Source: Phymatolithon calcareum (Eukaryota; Rhodophyta; Florideophyceae; Hapalidiales). From it: DNA of 64,000 nt. Below, one piece after another: positions 23,423-33,009 of the stretch. The stretch spans positions 1,054,001 to 1,118,000 of the forward strand of contig OZ345355.1 in assembly GCA_977006965.1 (NCBI GenBank). The letters are read 5' to 3'. The position numbers were made by a program, and so were the translations under genes. How positions within the stretch are numbered: the first letter of the stretch is position 1; the number at the start of each line of letters is the position of its first letter. Under the pieces are notes generated by a model. That model ran no database searches. It was given only the letters and a program-made list of their open reading frames with translations, and was not told the origin of the DNA.

Positions 23423-25618
23423 GAGATGCATTGAAATGTAGTGTCCTTGCCGCGATGTCCGCTGCGCCCACAGTGACCAATGATTGCAATCCTTGTGATC
23501 AAAGCGGTATCAGATGATGGAATCCAGACGGCACCGGCGGCATTTTTGTAGATACCGCCATTCTTGGACACATTATTCGGAAGTTCAGCATAGTTTTTGA
23601 GGGCTGATTCCTGGCTTTGCGATATATCTTGAGCAGATGGCCAAGTGAAATCGGGGTCCAAATCTGGTGCAACCGGAGCGACGAGCAAGGCGGACAGTCT
23701 TCTGGAAGTTGCAGAAGGGTTTGGAGTACCCCAACGAGATAGCAAATCAGCCCAACAATTTTCCTCTCCAGTTATATGCACCACGGTGTAACGGAAAGAA
23801 GACAAGAGGATAGCCCAACGTTCAATCTTGCTCGCAACGTGCCGTTGTATGTTGACATAGACTGTAGCAGGGTCAAAAATAAAGACGAGGTTCTTGTGAT
23901 CTGTGAAAAGCATAAAACCTTCGGGACGCAGGAGCATGTAATCGAGACGCGCAACAGACTCAACAATGGCAAATGCCTCCTTCTCCGCAGTTGACCATCG
24001 GGCGCTGGAGCCCTTGAAAGAGCCGGAAAGAAACGAAAGAGGTTCATGGCGCTGGGATTCGAACGGCTGATCGGCATCGGAGGGGGGTATCTGTGTTAAT
24101 ACTCCAGCCCAGTTTCTTTCACTGGCATCAGTGAATAGACATAGAAGCTTTTCTGGGTCCGGATGTGAGAGGGTAATAGAATCCCGGAGTGCATCCTTGA
24201 CAGAATCAAACACCGAAACATGTTCGTGACCCCAAGCCGTTTCGGAGAGGTAGACCTTGGACGCTGCTTGCTTCGTGCGTCGTTTACATTTCGCAAAAAC
24301 CTCCTCCACAATTTCATGCAATGGAGTGACCAGAGAGTTGAAGCGTGGGATAACGCTGCGCATCCAGTTTGCGGCGCACAAAAATTGCTGCAACTGATCG
24401 CCAGTAGTAGGTGAGGGCATGTTAAGAAGGGCTTGCAATCGGCGAGGGTCCAGTCGCACACCATCTTTGGAAATAGAGCGCCCACACCAATGGACAGTCT
24501 GCAAGAAGAACTGGCACTTTGCCGCATGCAGCTTGAAACGGTGTGTGCGGCCGATGGTGAAGAATTCTCGCTGGGCGGTGATAAGATCGTGGGCGGTCTT
24601 GCAGTGAAACAGTATGTCATCTAGCCACTGTAAAATGACGTCGCGTAGTGATAGACACTTTGCTTGCACGGTGCTTTGCACATATGCCGTAGCATTCATT
24701 TGGCCGTGTAGTACGCGTGTGGGTGTAAAAACGCCGTCAGGGGTAATAAAACTCTGGCACTCGCGAGAGTCGGCGTCAATGGGAAATTGCCAGTAACAAT
24801 GACACAAGTCGATGAGTGCAAAGCAGGTGTTGCGAGCAAGCTGCGTGGTCGCAGTCTCGAGATTGGGCATTGGCCATGCGAAGGGGACAGTTTGACTATT
24901 CACTGGTCTCAGGTCCACCGTAAAGCGAAACTTCTCGGGTCCGTCCTTCGGAACTAGGAGCGGAGCACATGCCCACGGACTAGTGTTGTTTCGTACGATT
25001 AGTCCAAGGCGAAGCAGCTCATCTGTCTTCTTGCGCAAGAAGGCAGCCTGCAAAGGAGAGTACCGACGAACACGGACACGGATAGGTGTCGCATCCGGTT
25101 TTAACCGGATTTGCATTGGGGCAACACTTGCAGGTGGGTCCGATCCCATACGTGTTCGGAAAATATCGCTGAATTCTGATAGAAGTGAGTGCAGCTCACT
25201 TTGCAGCTCCTCAGGGAGCCCATTAGCCACAGCTTCTTCATACCTTGTATTGAGTTCGTTTCGTGTTTCCTGAGGATCTTCATCCCCAGTAACTGGTTCA
25301 TCATCATGACGGAAGGGGTCATAATCGATGGCATCTCCAAAAATATTAGGAGCGTTTGAGTCAGTGTGAAGATGGCTTTGTGCATCGCCATGGGTGTTAG
25401 TCCCATATTCGTCAAGGAATGGCACTGTGTCGTTATCTTGACGAAGATTGCTGAGAAGGTGGAGACCCAACTTGGAGGACTCCGTTGCAATGTGCGAAAA
25501 ATCTGTCTCATGATAAACATCACGGACCAGAGCCAGGTGTGCATCCAGATCAAAGCCCATTGATTTCAGAATAGGGCCGGAAAGCAATATTTCAGTCATA
25601 TCTTGGTCAAAAACCAAG
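21528..25618. repeat. Long inverted repeat, 1,895-bp arms, 301-bp loop
   Basis: Arms 21528-23422 and 23724-25618 are reverse complements that differ at only about two noticed bases. The loop 23423-23723 is unique linker plus integrase start. RNA read from the 5' LTR through this region would fold into a very long hairpin. Confidence 0.9.
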
Positions 25619-26215
25619 TACTCAACATTGCGTAGACGAAGGGGTCCGACTGGAAGGAACAAAGTGGTAGAAATCCTGGCCTTTTTCTTGGCTTCATAAA
25701 CGAATTCAGGCTCGCCCTCGCGCGCTCCGAGAGCTAATGAGACCCGAATTGGGTGAGATAGCGGTAGCACTTGCACGAAAATTCCGTGGTCAGCGCACTC
25801 CGAGAGATGAGATTCACTGATCGCGCAGTAGTCCGCGCCAGTGTCGCCGTTCACAGTAACATCAACTTTATCGGCGAGCCGAGCGCGATAACGACCATTA
25901 CAAGTATGCGGTTGGTCTGTGCCGTCAAACGCGATGGATTTCAGTCGCGCTCGGTTTTTGCTCTGATTGTTGTAGTATTCTTGGAGAATCTCTTTGCGCT
26001 CTTCCGGCGAGGTTACCGGACAGTCTTTGAGTAGGTGCTTCCCTTTGCATTTTTTTGTGTTCAGACAATCCGGAAGCTCTGCAATAGAGGTTTCTTTTTC
26101 GGAATGGCTTGCCCGGGAAGAGAGACGATCTGTTTGGCGCTGAGAGGTTGCGGTGTTTCCACGGTTCGAATGGGCAGGGGTTTGCTTCCTTGATAAATCT
26201 TGCCCAGTCCCACTC
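23423..26215 (-). pseudogene. Inverted knuckle-PR-RT-RNase H-IN segment
   Basis: A minus-strand open frame (26259-23404, 951 codons from a non-ATG codon) carries the intact middle of the element. It has a gag tail, a variant knuckle (C-LNTKK-C-KGK-H-LLKD-C), the protease active site NGDTGADYCAISESH, the same RT/RNase H as the plus arm, a linker absent from the plus arm (…SAQDISQSQESALKNYAELP), and the first part of the integrase zinc domain. It then breaks at TTFQCIS. No ATG, promoter or LTR lies upstream on this strand, so it is unlikely to be expressed as protein. It preserves the parent gag-pol frame. Confidence 0.85.
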
Positions 26216-26391
26216 CTCGGATCACAAGCGAACGTCCCCCTAGCAGTGGGACTGGGCAAGATTTATCAAGGAAGCAAACCCCTGCCCATTCGAACCGTGG
26301 AAACACCGCAACCTCTCAGCGCCAAACAGATCGTCTCTCTTCCCGGGCAAGCCATTCCGAAAAAGAAACCTCTATTGCAGAGCTTCCGGAT
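26069..26391. repeat. Second inverted repeat, 147-bp arms, 29-nt loop
   Basis: Arm 26069-26215 is the reverse complement of 26245-26391 (the gag end through AELPD region), separated by 29 nt that occur in gag at about 21446-21475. The junction at 26212-26215 shares CACT between the two parental sequences. Confidence 0.85.
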
Positions 26392-27813
26392 AATGTGTCC
26401 AAGAATGGCGGTATCTACAAAAATGCCGCCGGTGCCGTCTGGATTCCATCATCTGATACCGCTTTGATCACAAGGATTGCAATCATTGGTCACTGTGGGC
26501 GCAGCGGACATCGCGGCAAGGACACTACATTTCAATGCATCTCGGAGTATTTCTTCTGGAGCGGTATGAAGGCGGATATCAAAGCGTTTTGCAACACATG
26601 TCTGCACTGTGTGGCCACAAGCACAGCGCACAAAGTACCTCGACCCATGGCACACGCGCTTCACGCGGACACTCCAAACGAGCTCCTGCATTTTGACTAC
26701 CTTTATATGTCACCAAGCACCACTGGCGAGGAATACGTTCTCATCATCAAAGACGATGCATCCTCGTACACCTGGCTCGAGCCATGCACTCACGCGGATG
26801 CAGAAACTACTGTCAAAACTTTGCTTCGTTGGTTCTCTTCGTTCGGTGTTTCGCTCACTTGGTGCTCTGACCGTGGGTCACACTTCAAAAACAAAGTCAT
26901 TGCGGACCTGAACCGGGCTTTGCACGCGCAGCACCATTTTACGACTGCGTACTGCCCGCAATCGAACGGCACCGTCGAAACCGTGTGCAAGGAAGTTTTA
27001 CGCGCTTGCCGTGGCCTGCTATCTGAGTTTCGACTTCGTGAACGCGAGTGGCCCGCCGTCATCTTATTGGTACAAAGCGTCATCAATAACTCCAAGCGTT
27101 CAAGCATGGGTAACGTTGCACCAATTACCGCGTTCACTGGGCAGGCAGCAGACAATCCGCTTCGAACAATACTACCCCCAGGCGCTCCACAATCAAGCAC
27201 GATTGACTTTGTGAAAGCGCAGCGCATCGCTAACATTGACAAACTCCGGGCCGCACTCGATGCTATGCACAAGGACATTTCGGTGCGGAAAACTCGTCGT
27301 CGCAATGAAGCGGTTCTTCGTCACAATACTCGGACTCATATTCAGCCTGTTAACTTCGAAGTGGGCGATTTCGTTATGGTGGCGAAGCAGACTAAGAAAA
27401 CGGGACACAAACTTCAAGTTCGATGGATGGGCCCCCGTCGTGTCACTCGTGCCCTTTCGGATCTCGTCTATGAATGTGAAGACCTAATCTCCGGAATGTT
27501 TCACACCTTTTATTCCAATCGTCTTAAGCATTATGCAGATTCTTCACTGAACATAACGGAAGAGTTCTTGGACTCTGTGGAACACAACACACCGCATTTA
27601 AACTCTGTTGAGAAATTGCTCGATCTCAAATTTAATGCAAACACTGAGCGCTACGAAGTTCGTATCAAGTGGCGCGGGTTTGATTACGAGGATCCCACTT
27701 GGGAACCGCTTTCCGTCATGCATGAAGATATTCCGGACAAGCTCGAAACCTTTCTAATCTCGCACCGCGATCAAGATCTTGTCAAGTCGGCGCGAGAAAG
27801 TCTGGAGTCCTAA
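26216..27813 (+). CDS. Integrase with chromodomain, fused to gag tail
   Basis: An open frame running to TAA 27813 (537 codons from a non-ATG codon at 26200). It contains a gag-tail remnant, then the integrase zinc domain (HCGRSGH … CNTCLHC). The catalytic core follows with Asp in LLHFDYLYMS, Asp in WCSDRGSHF and Glu in SNGTVETV (D,D-35-E type). Next come a basic C-terminal domain and a chromodomain, with YEVRIKWRGFDYEDPTWEPL near residue 480, which marks chromoviruses. There is no ATG before the zinc domain (the first in-frame Met is in GMKADIKAF), so it needs fusion to upstream gag-pol. It is joined in frame at AELPD|NVSKNG, where protease, RT and RNase H have been deleted. Confidence 0.85.
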
Positions 27814-27828
27814 CATGTCTGGCCCTTC

Positions 27829-27839
27829 GAAGAAGAGGA
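27829..27839 (+). promoter_or_regulatory. Polypurine tract
   Basis: GAAGAAGAGGA lies one base before the 3' LTR, where plus-strand DNA synthesis of LTR retrotransposons is primed. Confidence 0.75.
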
Positions 27840-27840
27840 C

Positions 27841-28439
27841 TACTGCGCCATACGATACCTCACTAATGAACATTTGGTATTGTACATCTCACACGGCCCA
27901 CCTATTTACTGTTCGCTACGTTTGTCACCCATGTTTGAATTTTAGGTGCTTCCGTTCTTGTCATTCATGATTTGATTTCATGTCCTCTTTGACAAGCCAT
28001 CACTGCATGTCAATCCACGTTCCTGATCTTACACTTCTGTTCCCTGCACGTGTCCCATGCGCATCATGGCGTCCGCTCTACGTTGGACTTCGCGGAATGC
28101 TTCTCGGAACATGTTTTCTCATCGTCATACAACTATTCTCTCTTCCCGTTAGCATCCGCGATAGCCGCAATCTCGTCTCCGTGATTTGGATGCATATCGA
28201 GGCTTTTTCATTCAGACAAGGAATTCAGCTTGTGTCAAGCTGTTTGCGCTGTCCTTAGAATGTTGAGCTACATCTCCCTCCTTGTTACCATTGTCTTTCG
28301 GCTTCTACTTAAGCCAAGTAAACGTCGGCTCCTGACTAGAGAAGCCAAGAGATTTCACATCCTCATTCATCTTTCTTCTCTCTTCACCCTTCTCATCATT
28401 CTCACGCCTTTCCACCTCCAAAGGCGCAAATGACCAATA
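27841..28439 (+). repeat. 3' LTR (599 bp)
   Basis: Same length and ends as the 5' LTR. One difference was noticed (T in CTCGTCTCC here, G in the 5' LTR). It is followed by the second AAGCC and by the remainder of the ORF-X 3' region. Confidence 0.9.
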
Positions 28440-28656
28440 AAGCCTGTTAGCGGGAATACCAGCGGAGAACCCGCAAGAACACCACATAGTAGGTAGGACG
28501 ATCTAGGTTCCAAACTTTCCGTACCGCCCAGGGCAGACGGTAGGTTTCGACGGTCTACACACTGGAAGGTAGCAACTGAGGAAGCCTTACACGTATATTC
28601 GTAAGATTGTGGGGCTTTTAAATAAAGTTTAACTGAAAAAAAATTGTCAGGTCTAA

Positions 28657-29300
28657 CGTCTACCTGATACGCACGTGCGAGTCAGTGACCCAGCTTGGCG
28701 ATCTCTTAGCAGCTCCCATCCTGTGATTATTTCGACTGTCGGGTCTGTCCGTTATTACGAGCTGGCACTTGCGTGTGGCCACCCGACGTGGTCGCTCTAT
28801 AGGATCTCCCTTAAGTCTTGTTCTGGCAGTGTAAATCTTCATGACGATGCAAGATTGACTTCAAGAGCCGTTTCTTGGCAACTGCAGACAAAATTGGGTA
28901 ATGCCGGAATAAGCTATTCTGCAGTGCAACCCACGATTACGTGGATATCAAGGCTCTTTAACAAGTAACCTTTGCATCCAAATGAGGATCGAGTCGCTAC
29001 CGTAACCCATACATGTTCTAGCTGATTTCACGCTGTGTACGAATCGCTCTTCAGCCCTATATAGATAGCTACAGTTTTCGATCCAAGCAAAAGAGTAGAG
29101 ACCACATCGATACCATCGATACCAGTAAACCATCCTTTGAAATTGATCATGCTTGCAATTTGGCATCGATACCTTGCCATAAGCCAAGCTTCATTGTCAG
29201 TGTCTTTCTTAGCCTTCTTGTTCCGCCATTGACCGAGCTCGCATTGCAGGCCACTGTCTTTTTCGGCAACAAGAGACATACACTGCAGTTTCAGATTGCC
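28657..29300. other. No recognisable gene
   Basis: Short frames only. This is the flank into which ORF-X copy 1 inserted. No repeats shared with the rest of the window were noticed. Confidence 0.35.
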
Positions 29301-29487
29301 AGTGAGATGGCACAAGGCAAGCTACCAGGGATCCTTTACAAAAGAGAAAAAACGACACGTTTAAGATTTCTAACATTGACATTTAACCGAAAACCTCTTT
29401 GGATAAGATCAGTATTGGGTGCCTACTTTGAGATTATCCCAGTGATTGAACTAGTCGCCATACAACGTACTCTAGTGTCTATTTTAC
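29300..29487 (+). mobile_element. LINE-A internal fragment
   Basis: The reading frame LPGILYKREKTTRLRFLTLT … KPLWIRSVLGAYFEIIPVIE … LVAIQRTL matches the LINE-A C-terminal region (compare 55.6 and 40.0 kb). It is cut off at about 29487, where family Y sequence begins with a CTCAATTGAGG palindrome. The 3' tail is missing. Confidence 0.7.
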
Positions 29488-29489
29488 AA

Positions 29490-29790
29490 ACCCTCTCAAT
29501 TGAGGGGCGATTTGAAAGCTGGAAAAAATCCATAAAGCAAATTCGAAACAGATCGCTCATGCCATATTCGCAAAGCCTGGCTCATCTTCTGTCCGAGGAG
29601 TATCCACACTAATACCTTAAATTCGCTTCGTTCGGCGCTAGAAATGAGAATATGTTGGTCACGCAGAAGTACCAGACGTGCCATTCCAGGAGTAATCAAG
29701 TGAATTAGGCGACATGTACTCTGCGCAGAACCGCTGGTCACCTCGGTCAAGATTATGTCGATCCCACGAATGACCACAGAAAGCACACTG
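29490..29790 (-). pseudogene. Family Y coding fragment, copy 1
   Basis: The minus-strand frame 29786-29496 contains GMARLVLLRDQHILISSAER. This is conserved at the protein level in the plus-strand frame at 59058-59285 (GMAGLLLLSDHYIFVASAER). Nucleotide similarity runs to a shared palindrome, CCTCAATTGAGG. Protein-level conservation between diverged copies suggests a mobile element's coding region. I do not recognise the protein. Confidence 0.5.
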
Positions 29791-30330
29791 TGTCAAAGAG
29801 ATTTTGAAGGCGAGATGGCCCACGGAATGGCAGTTCTGTGCTGTCTTATGGCCGTGTATGCCGGTATAAGGCGCATTGCATGTGTGGATTCATACTTAGT
29901 GAGTGCTGACTCTGCAGAGATTCAAGAAGTGCGCCTACAGTTCATAGGGGCCATCTAACCCTTCTGGAGATTTTCTAGGTTGTTAGCTGGCTTTTATTCT
30001 CTGGTGACCGTGCAGAGTGTCAGCAGCGCATGACGCAGTGAATGTTTTGTGAAGTGCGGGGAGAGCAAGTCTTCGACAGCATTTGACAAGCGTATTACTT
30101 GTCGACCTTCAGTCGCGCCAGAGCGTACATTTGCATTTGAGAGCAGTGTTGGACGCCACGTTACCAGGGGTTGCGCCAATTCCATTGTTTGCAATTGCAG
30201 TCCCGGGTGAAATTTATCAATTTAATTGCTCAGTTTTGTTTGCAGCAATTCGCATTACAATTGAAAGGCTTCCCACAATATAGACATCAATACTAAGATA
30301 GCTGTTCATCGCCTTTTCACGTTCTGTGAG

Positions 30331-30552
30331 TTACATCACCATTGACGATTGAACTGTGAACGACGACCCGGATCTCAACTTCTCGGAAAGAACGGCTCTG
30401 TATATCTCTAGCAAATGTTCTTCGCTTCCACCTCCAATGCAATGCTTGAGATGATTGTATGGGTTGGAGAACCCAGTACCCTTTTCGAAGAAAAACTCAC
30501 TTTCTCCGGAACACTGATCACCCTTTGAGCAGAGATAGACGCAAAATGGCAC
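30331..30552 (-). pseudogene. BED-finger N-terminus of hAT transposase
   Basis: A 73-codon frame with Cys pairs and a final His/Cys pair in NHLKHC, which fits a BED zinc finger, the DNA-binding part of hAT transposases. A related start occurs on the minus strand at about 60.9-60.6 kb. It stops soon after the finger. Confidence 0.6.
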
Positions 30553-31037
30553 ATTCCGTCGAGTTAGGCCTACTTGACGTCAGTGTATATCACGGGTTTG
30601 TTCTCAAATGAGCTTCACAAGCAGCTGCACAACTTGTTTCGGCTTTGGTGTCGGTGAAGGTAATGTCATCGCAAGTAGAGCGGAATGTGCTGGAACGTTG
30701 AACAAGGTTTGGTAGATGGGTTGGACTCGGCAGTGAAGGGGAATGCGTGAGAATTTCGGAGAAGGCTGATAGGTTTCAAATCAAGAGATCTAATGCTATC
30801 CCTTTTATACTTGAGATTGAACCATCGTGACTGCTGGACTCTAATCGTAGCTAAAGACATTCAAGCCGTTGTTCTGTATCTGGCTGGTAAATTGATCGAT
30901 ACAGCTAAGTAGATGATAGCACATGAATAGGCCCATTGTTGAAACCGTTTCGAGTCCAACGGCTCAATCTCGTCTTTATTTAACATAGCAAGAAGTAACC
31001 GTGGCCCAAGTTTCATAGATGTTTTGATGGCATGCAG

Positions 31038-31262
31038 AACGTACTCTGGGTATTACTAGAACAAAGACCACGTACTGGACATAAGGTAAGTACGTTGATT
31101 CTTGCATCCGATTAATGTGCTGTGTCTAATGTTCATCTACGTACTCTGGGTATTATTAGAACAAAGACCACGTACAGAGCGTAAGGTGAGTACGTTGATT
31201 CCCTCAACATTCTGCTTTACTCCCCCCCCCCATAACATTCCCCTGGTCCAATGTTTATCTAC
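31038..31262. repeat. Two-copy tandem duplication in the hAT
   Basis: ACGTACTCTGGGTATTACTA and about 80 further bases at 31047-31138 recur, slightly diverged, at 31138-31250. Both units end in AATGTT(C/T)ATCTAC. A C10 run (about 31222-31231) lies in the second unit. Confidence 0.75.
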
Positions 31263-31693
31263 TTCGATCCTCAGTATTAGGTGCGACCAATTCGAATTGC
31301 AATTCAGTTCGAAGAACCAATTTGGGTGGAATTGGGAAAAATTGCAATTAAATTGACAGCAATGGAATTGGCGCAACCCCTGATAGGGACCAGGCCTCCT
31401 CAGTTGCTGAATGCCTTACAACAGCTCTTGTCCTGCGCCTAGTCTTCATACAAAAGCCTCCATTGTATCCGGGCCCTGGGCTCAACCTCTCTCGCTCTCC
31501 TGCCTTATAGGTAGCTATCTCCAGCAGAGCTTGCAATGCAGCCGATGATTTCGCTGAAAGAAGAACGTAGTCGGCGAAGAGGATAGCTGAAATTTCAGCC
31601 CAGGTGTTACGTAAGGTTACACCGCTCGTACTCTATGCTCAGCAAACTCATCCATGAAAATGTTGAAAAGTCTTGGACAGAGAAGGATTGCTC

Positions 31694-32531
31694 GACATTG
31701 CTGTTTGTCGTGCAATTAAACAATTCATTTGCTCACTACGGTTAGTCAGCAATTCGGATTGCAATATGAATACTTCCCGCAATAGTCAAGTTAATTGTTT
31801 ATTCATGCCTCTTCTCCTAGGTGTACGAAACTTTCGCCTTCTGCGATAGCCTGTTCAAAACGCTGGTTGACAACGCTTGGCATAGCTTCCTTCACAGTTT
31901 ACTCATCCCAGTAAGAGCGTTTGACTTTGAGGAAAAGCATCGCCTCGACCACAATAGGAGACGTACCTTTCCTGTGATCAAGCAAAATGTACTTAGTCAT
32001 GGACCAAAGACGCTCCACCTCGCCAAACAACCCTAATATGAAATTGGTGTTCATGTAACTCCGTGCACCGGGTCATCTGACATTCGTCTTCCCTTTCTTG
32101 AGGCGTTGAGCCAGAGTTATCGGTTCCTCCGGTTCAAGCGTATCATTTTCAGGCCCGTTTTCATGGATGGTTGAATTCAGGAACGTTGTAACTGTACGTA
32201 GAATTTTACGTACCGAATACTAGGGGAGCACGGCAACATTTTGGCCCGATAGGTAATTAGTTGATTTGGGCCAAAATGGTGCCGTGCTCCCCCGGTGAAC
32301 GCTTATACTGGCCCGAGTTATATAATAAAATTAGATGCTACCGGCAACCAATTACCACGTACTACGCATGATACATTTGAAGCAGGGGAACAACCCTGCA
32401 CTTTTTAAACTATACACTCTCGTACAACCTACCAGCAATTCGAATTGCAATTCTTCATCAGAACCCAATTTGGGTCGAATTGCTACGAATTGCAATTAAT
32501 TGCAATAGCAATGGATTGCGCACCACCCCTG
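31694..32531 (-). mobile_element. hAT element in the LINE-B GVPQG motif
   Basis: The right terminus reads inward CAGGGGTGGTGCGCAATCCA; the left terminus is degenerate. AATTGCAATT-type motifs lie inside both ends. The minus-strand frame at about 32045-31880 encodes the dimerisation domain (NFILGLFGEVERLWSMTKYI), related to those at 19.7 and 60.4 kb. Flanking LINE-B codons are consecutive (DVPQ|GAIL), with no duplicated 8 bp left. Confidence 0.75.
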
Positions 32532-33009
32532 CTTGTGGGACATCACGTTCACTAAAAACCAGTGTCTCTCAGCATTGCCAGTTGTAGATACCTAGGATGG
32601 TTTCAAGAACGCCTCAGCCATTGTACACATATGTTCAGGCAGTCCTTGTCTCACGAAGTGAACTATCGGGTCTGTGTGCAAAGCAGCCTCCGGGCCCAAC
32701 AGAGCCACGCATCTTTAGTAGCTCCGGAGCCTTTTACTTTGCCCCTTTTGGAACCCGAGCTGATACCAGAGATTAGAGGACACCCTTGCAGCTTCACAAT
32801 TCTCCTTGCTTGACTCAGCAGGGATATCGAGCGATGGTTTCCCCGGTCCTCGTGTACTTCCTTCTTGTAAAATAGGACCAGGAGTGCCAAAATTTGGAGT
32901 GTGGTATGGTGACGTCATTACTTTGAAGAATCGTCGTACTGATGTCGATATTTCGTCAAAGAAATGTACCACTAGTGCCAATTTTTCGAAAACCGTGCTT
33001 TTCTGACGT

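Larger units (their letters stand above)
20074..28439 (+). mobile_element. Ty3/chromovirus element with inverted pol duplication
   Basis: An 8,366-bp LTR retrotransposon. Its order is 5' LTR, gag, plus-strand RT/RNase H, then a minus-strand segment holding gag end, zinc knuckle, protease, RT, RNase H and integrase start, then plus-strand gag end, integrase, chromodomain and 3' LTR. The LTRs are 599 bp each and differ at one position I could find (20412 area, G versus T), so insertion is very recent. Frame comparison shows that the undamaged parent has gag and pol in a single open frame. As it stands the copy cannot make a normal Gag-Pol. The plus-strand pol lacks knuckle and protease and is out of frame with gag, and its integrase is separated from RT by the inverted block. 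Confidence 0.9.
17820..28644 (+). mobile_element. ORF-X retroposon copy 1 with two nested TEs
   Basis: Without its two insertions (18224-19920 and 20074-28439) this element is about 757 bp. It starts at a 12-bp target duplication. It encodes a charged protein fragment (for example AMENMEPFVEATKHIQAKQS near 17920, then FPQVSTT…HMETLENNLSG up to 18223; after the hAT, ELNGDKRLDTEKALNELLLF to a stop near 20028). It ends with the 3' tail GAGGAAGCCTTACACGTATA…GTGGGGCTTTTAAATAAA and A-rich bases. It has no reverse transcriptase. Copies at 34895-35713 and 62896-63367 share the coding end and the tail. The same tail ends the LINE-C copy at 53.4-54.7 kb, so ORF-X probably uses the LINE-C machinery. Frames are interrupted here. 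Confidence 0.8.
30165..31382 (-). mobile_element. hAT derivative, 1,218 bp
   Basis: Perfect inverted termini, beginning CAGGGGTTGCGCCAATTCCA and ending with its reverse complement, with AATTGCAATT motifs just inside. A matching 8-bp duplication is not seen (CACGTTAC versus ATAGGGAC), which suggests flank decay or a composite origin. Inside, the minus-strand frame 30552-30331 encodes the start of a BED-type zinc finger (C-x5-C, then FEKGTGFSNPYNHLKHC). The transposase core is absent, so it is a deletion derivative. Confidence 0.8.
29994..33000 (-). pseudogene. LINE-B reverse transcriptase, split by two hATs
   Basis: A minus-strand LINE. Segment 32900-32532 has the early RT motif LFYKKEVHEDRGNHRSISLL and ends at DVPQ. 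Segment 31693-31383 continues directly (GAILLCPRLFNIFMDEF, then AILFADYVLLSAKSSAALQ). A last segment (30164-29994) probably continues it. The catalytic FADD is FADY at 31566-31577, and frames shift, so it is inactive. The two gaps are exactly hAT elements. Joining 32532 to 31693 restores the conserved G-V-P-Q-G region, which proves the order of events. Confidence 0.7.

Noticed and set aside
23404-23517. C-terminal extension of the plus-strand RT frame (DALKCSVLAAMSAAPTV)
   Set aside because: It is the antisense of the integrase start read through the inversion junction, not a real domain.
20074-28439. Possibility that the inverted repeat is only an assembly artefact
   Set aside because: Not fully excluded, but the arms differ at a couple of bases, the loop and junctions are unique, and LTRs and target duplication are consistent. 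Kept as real, with long reads named as the test.
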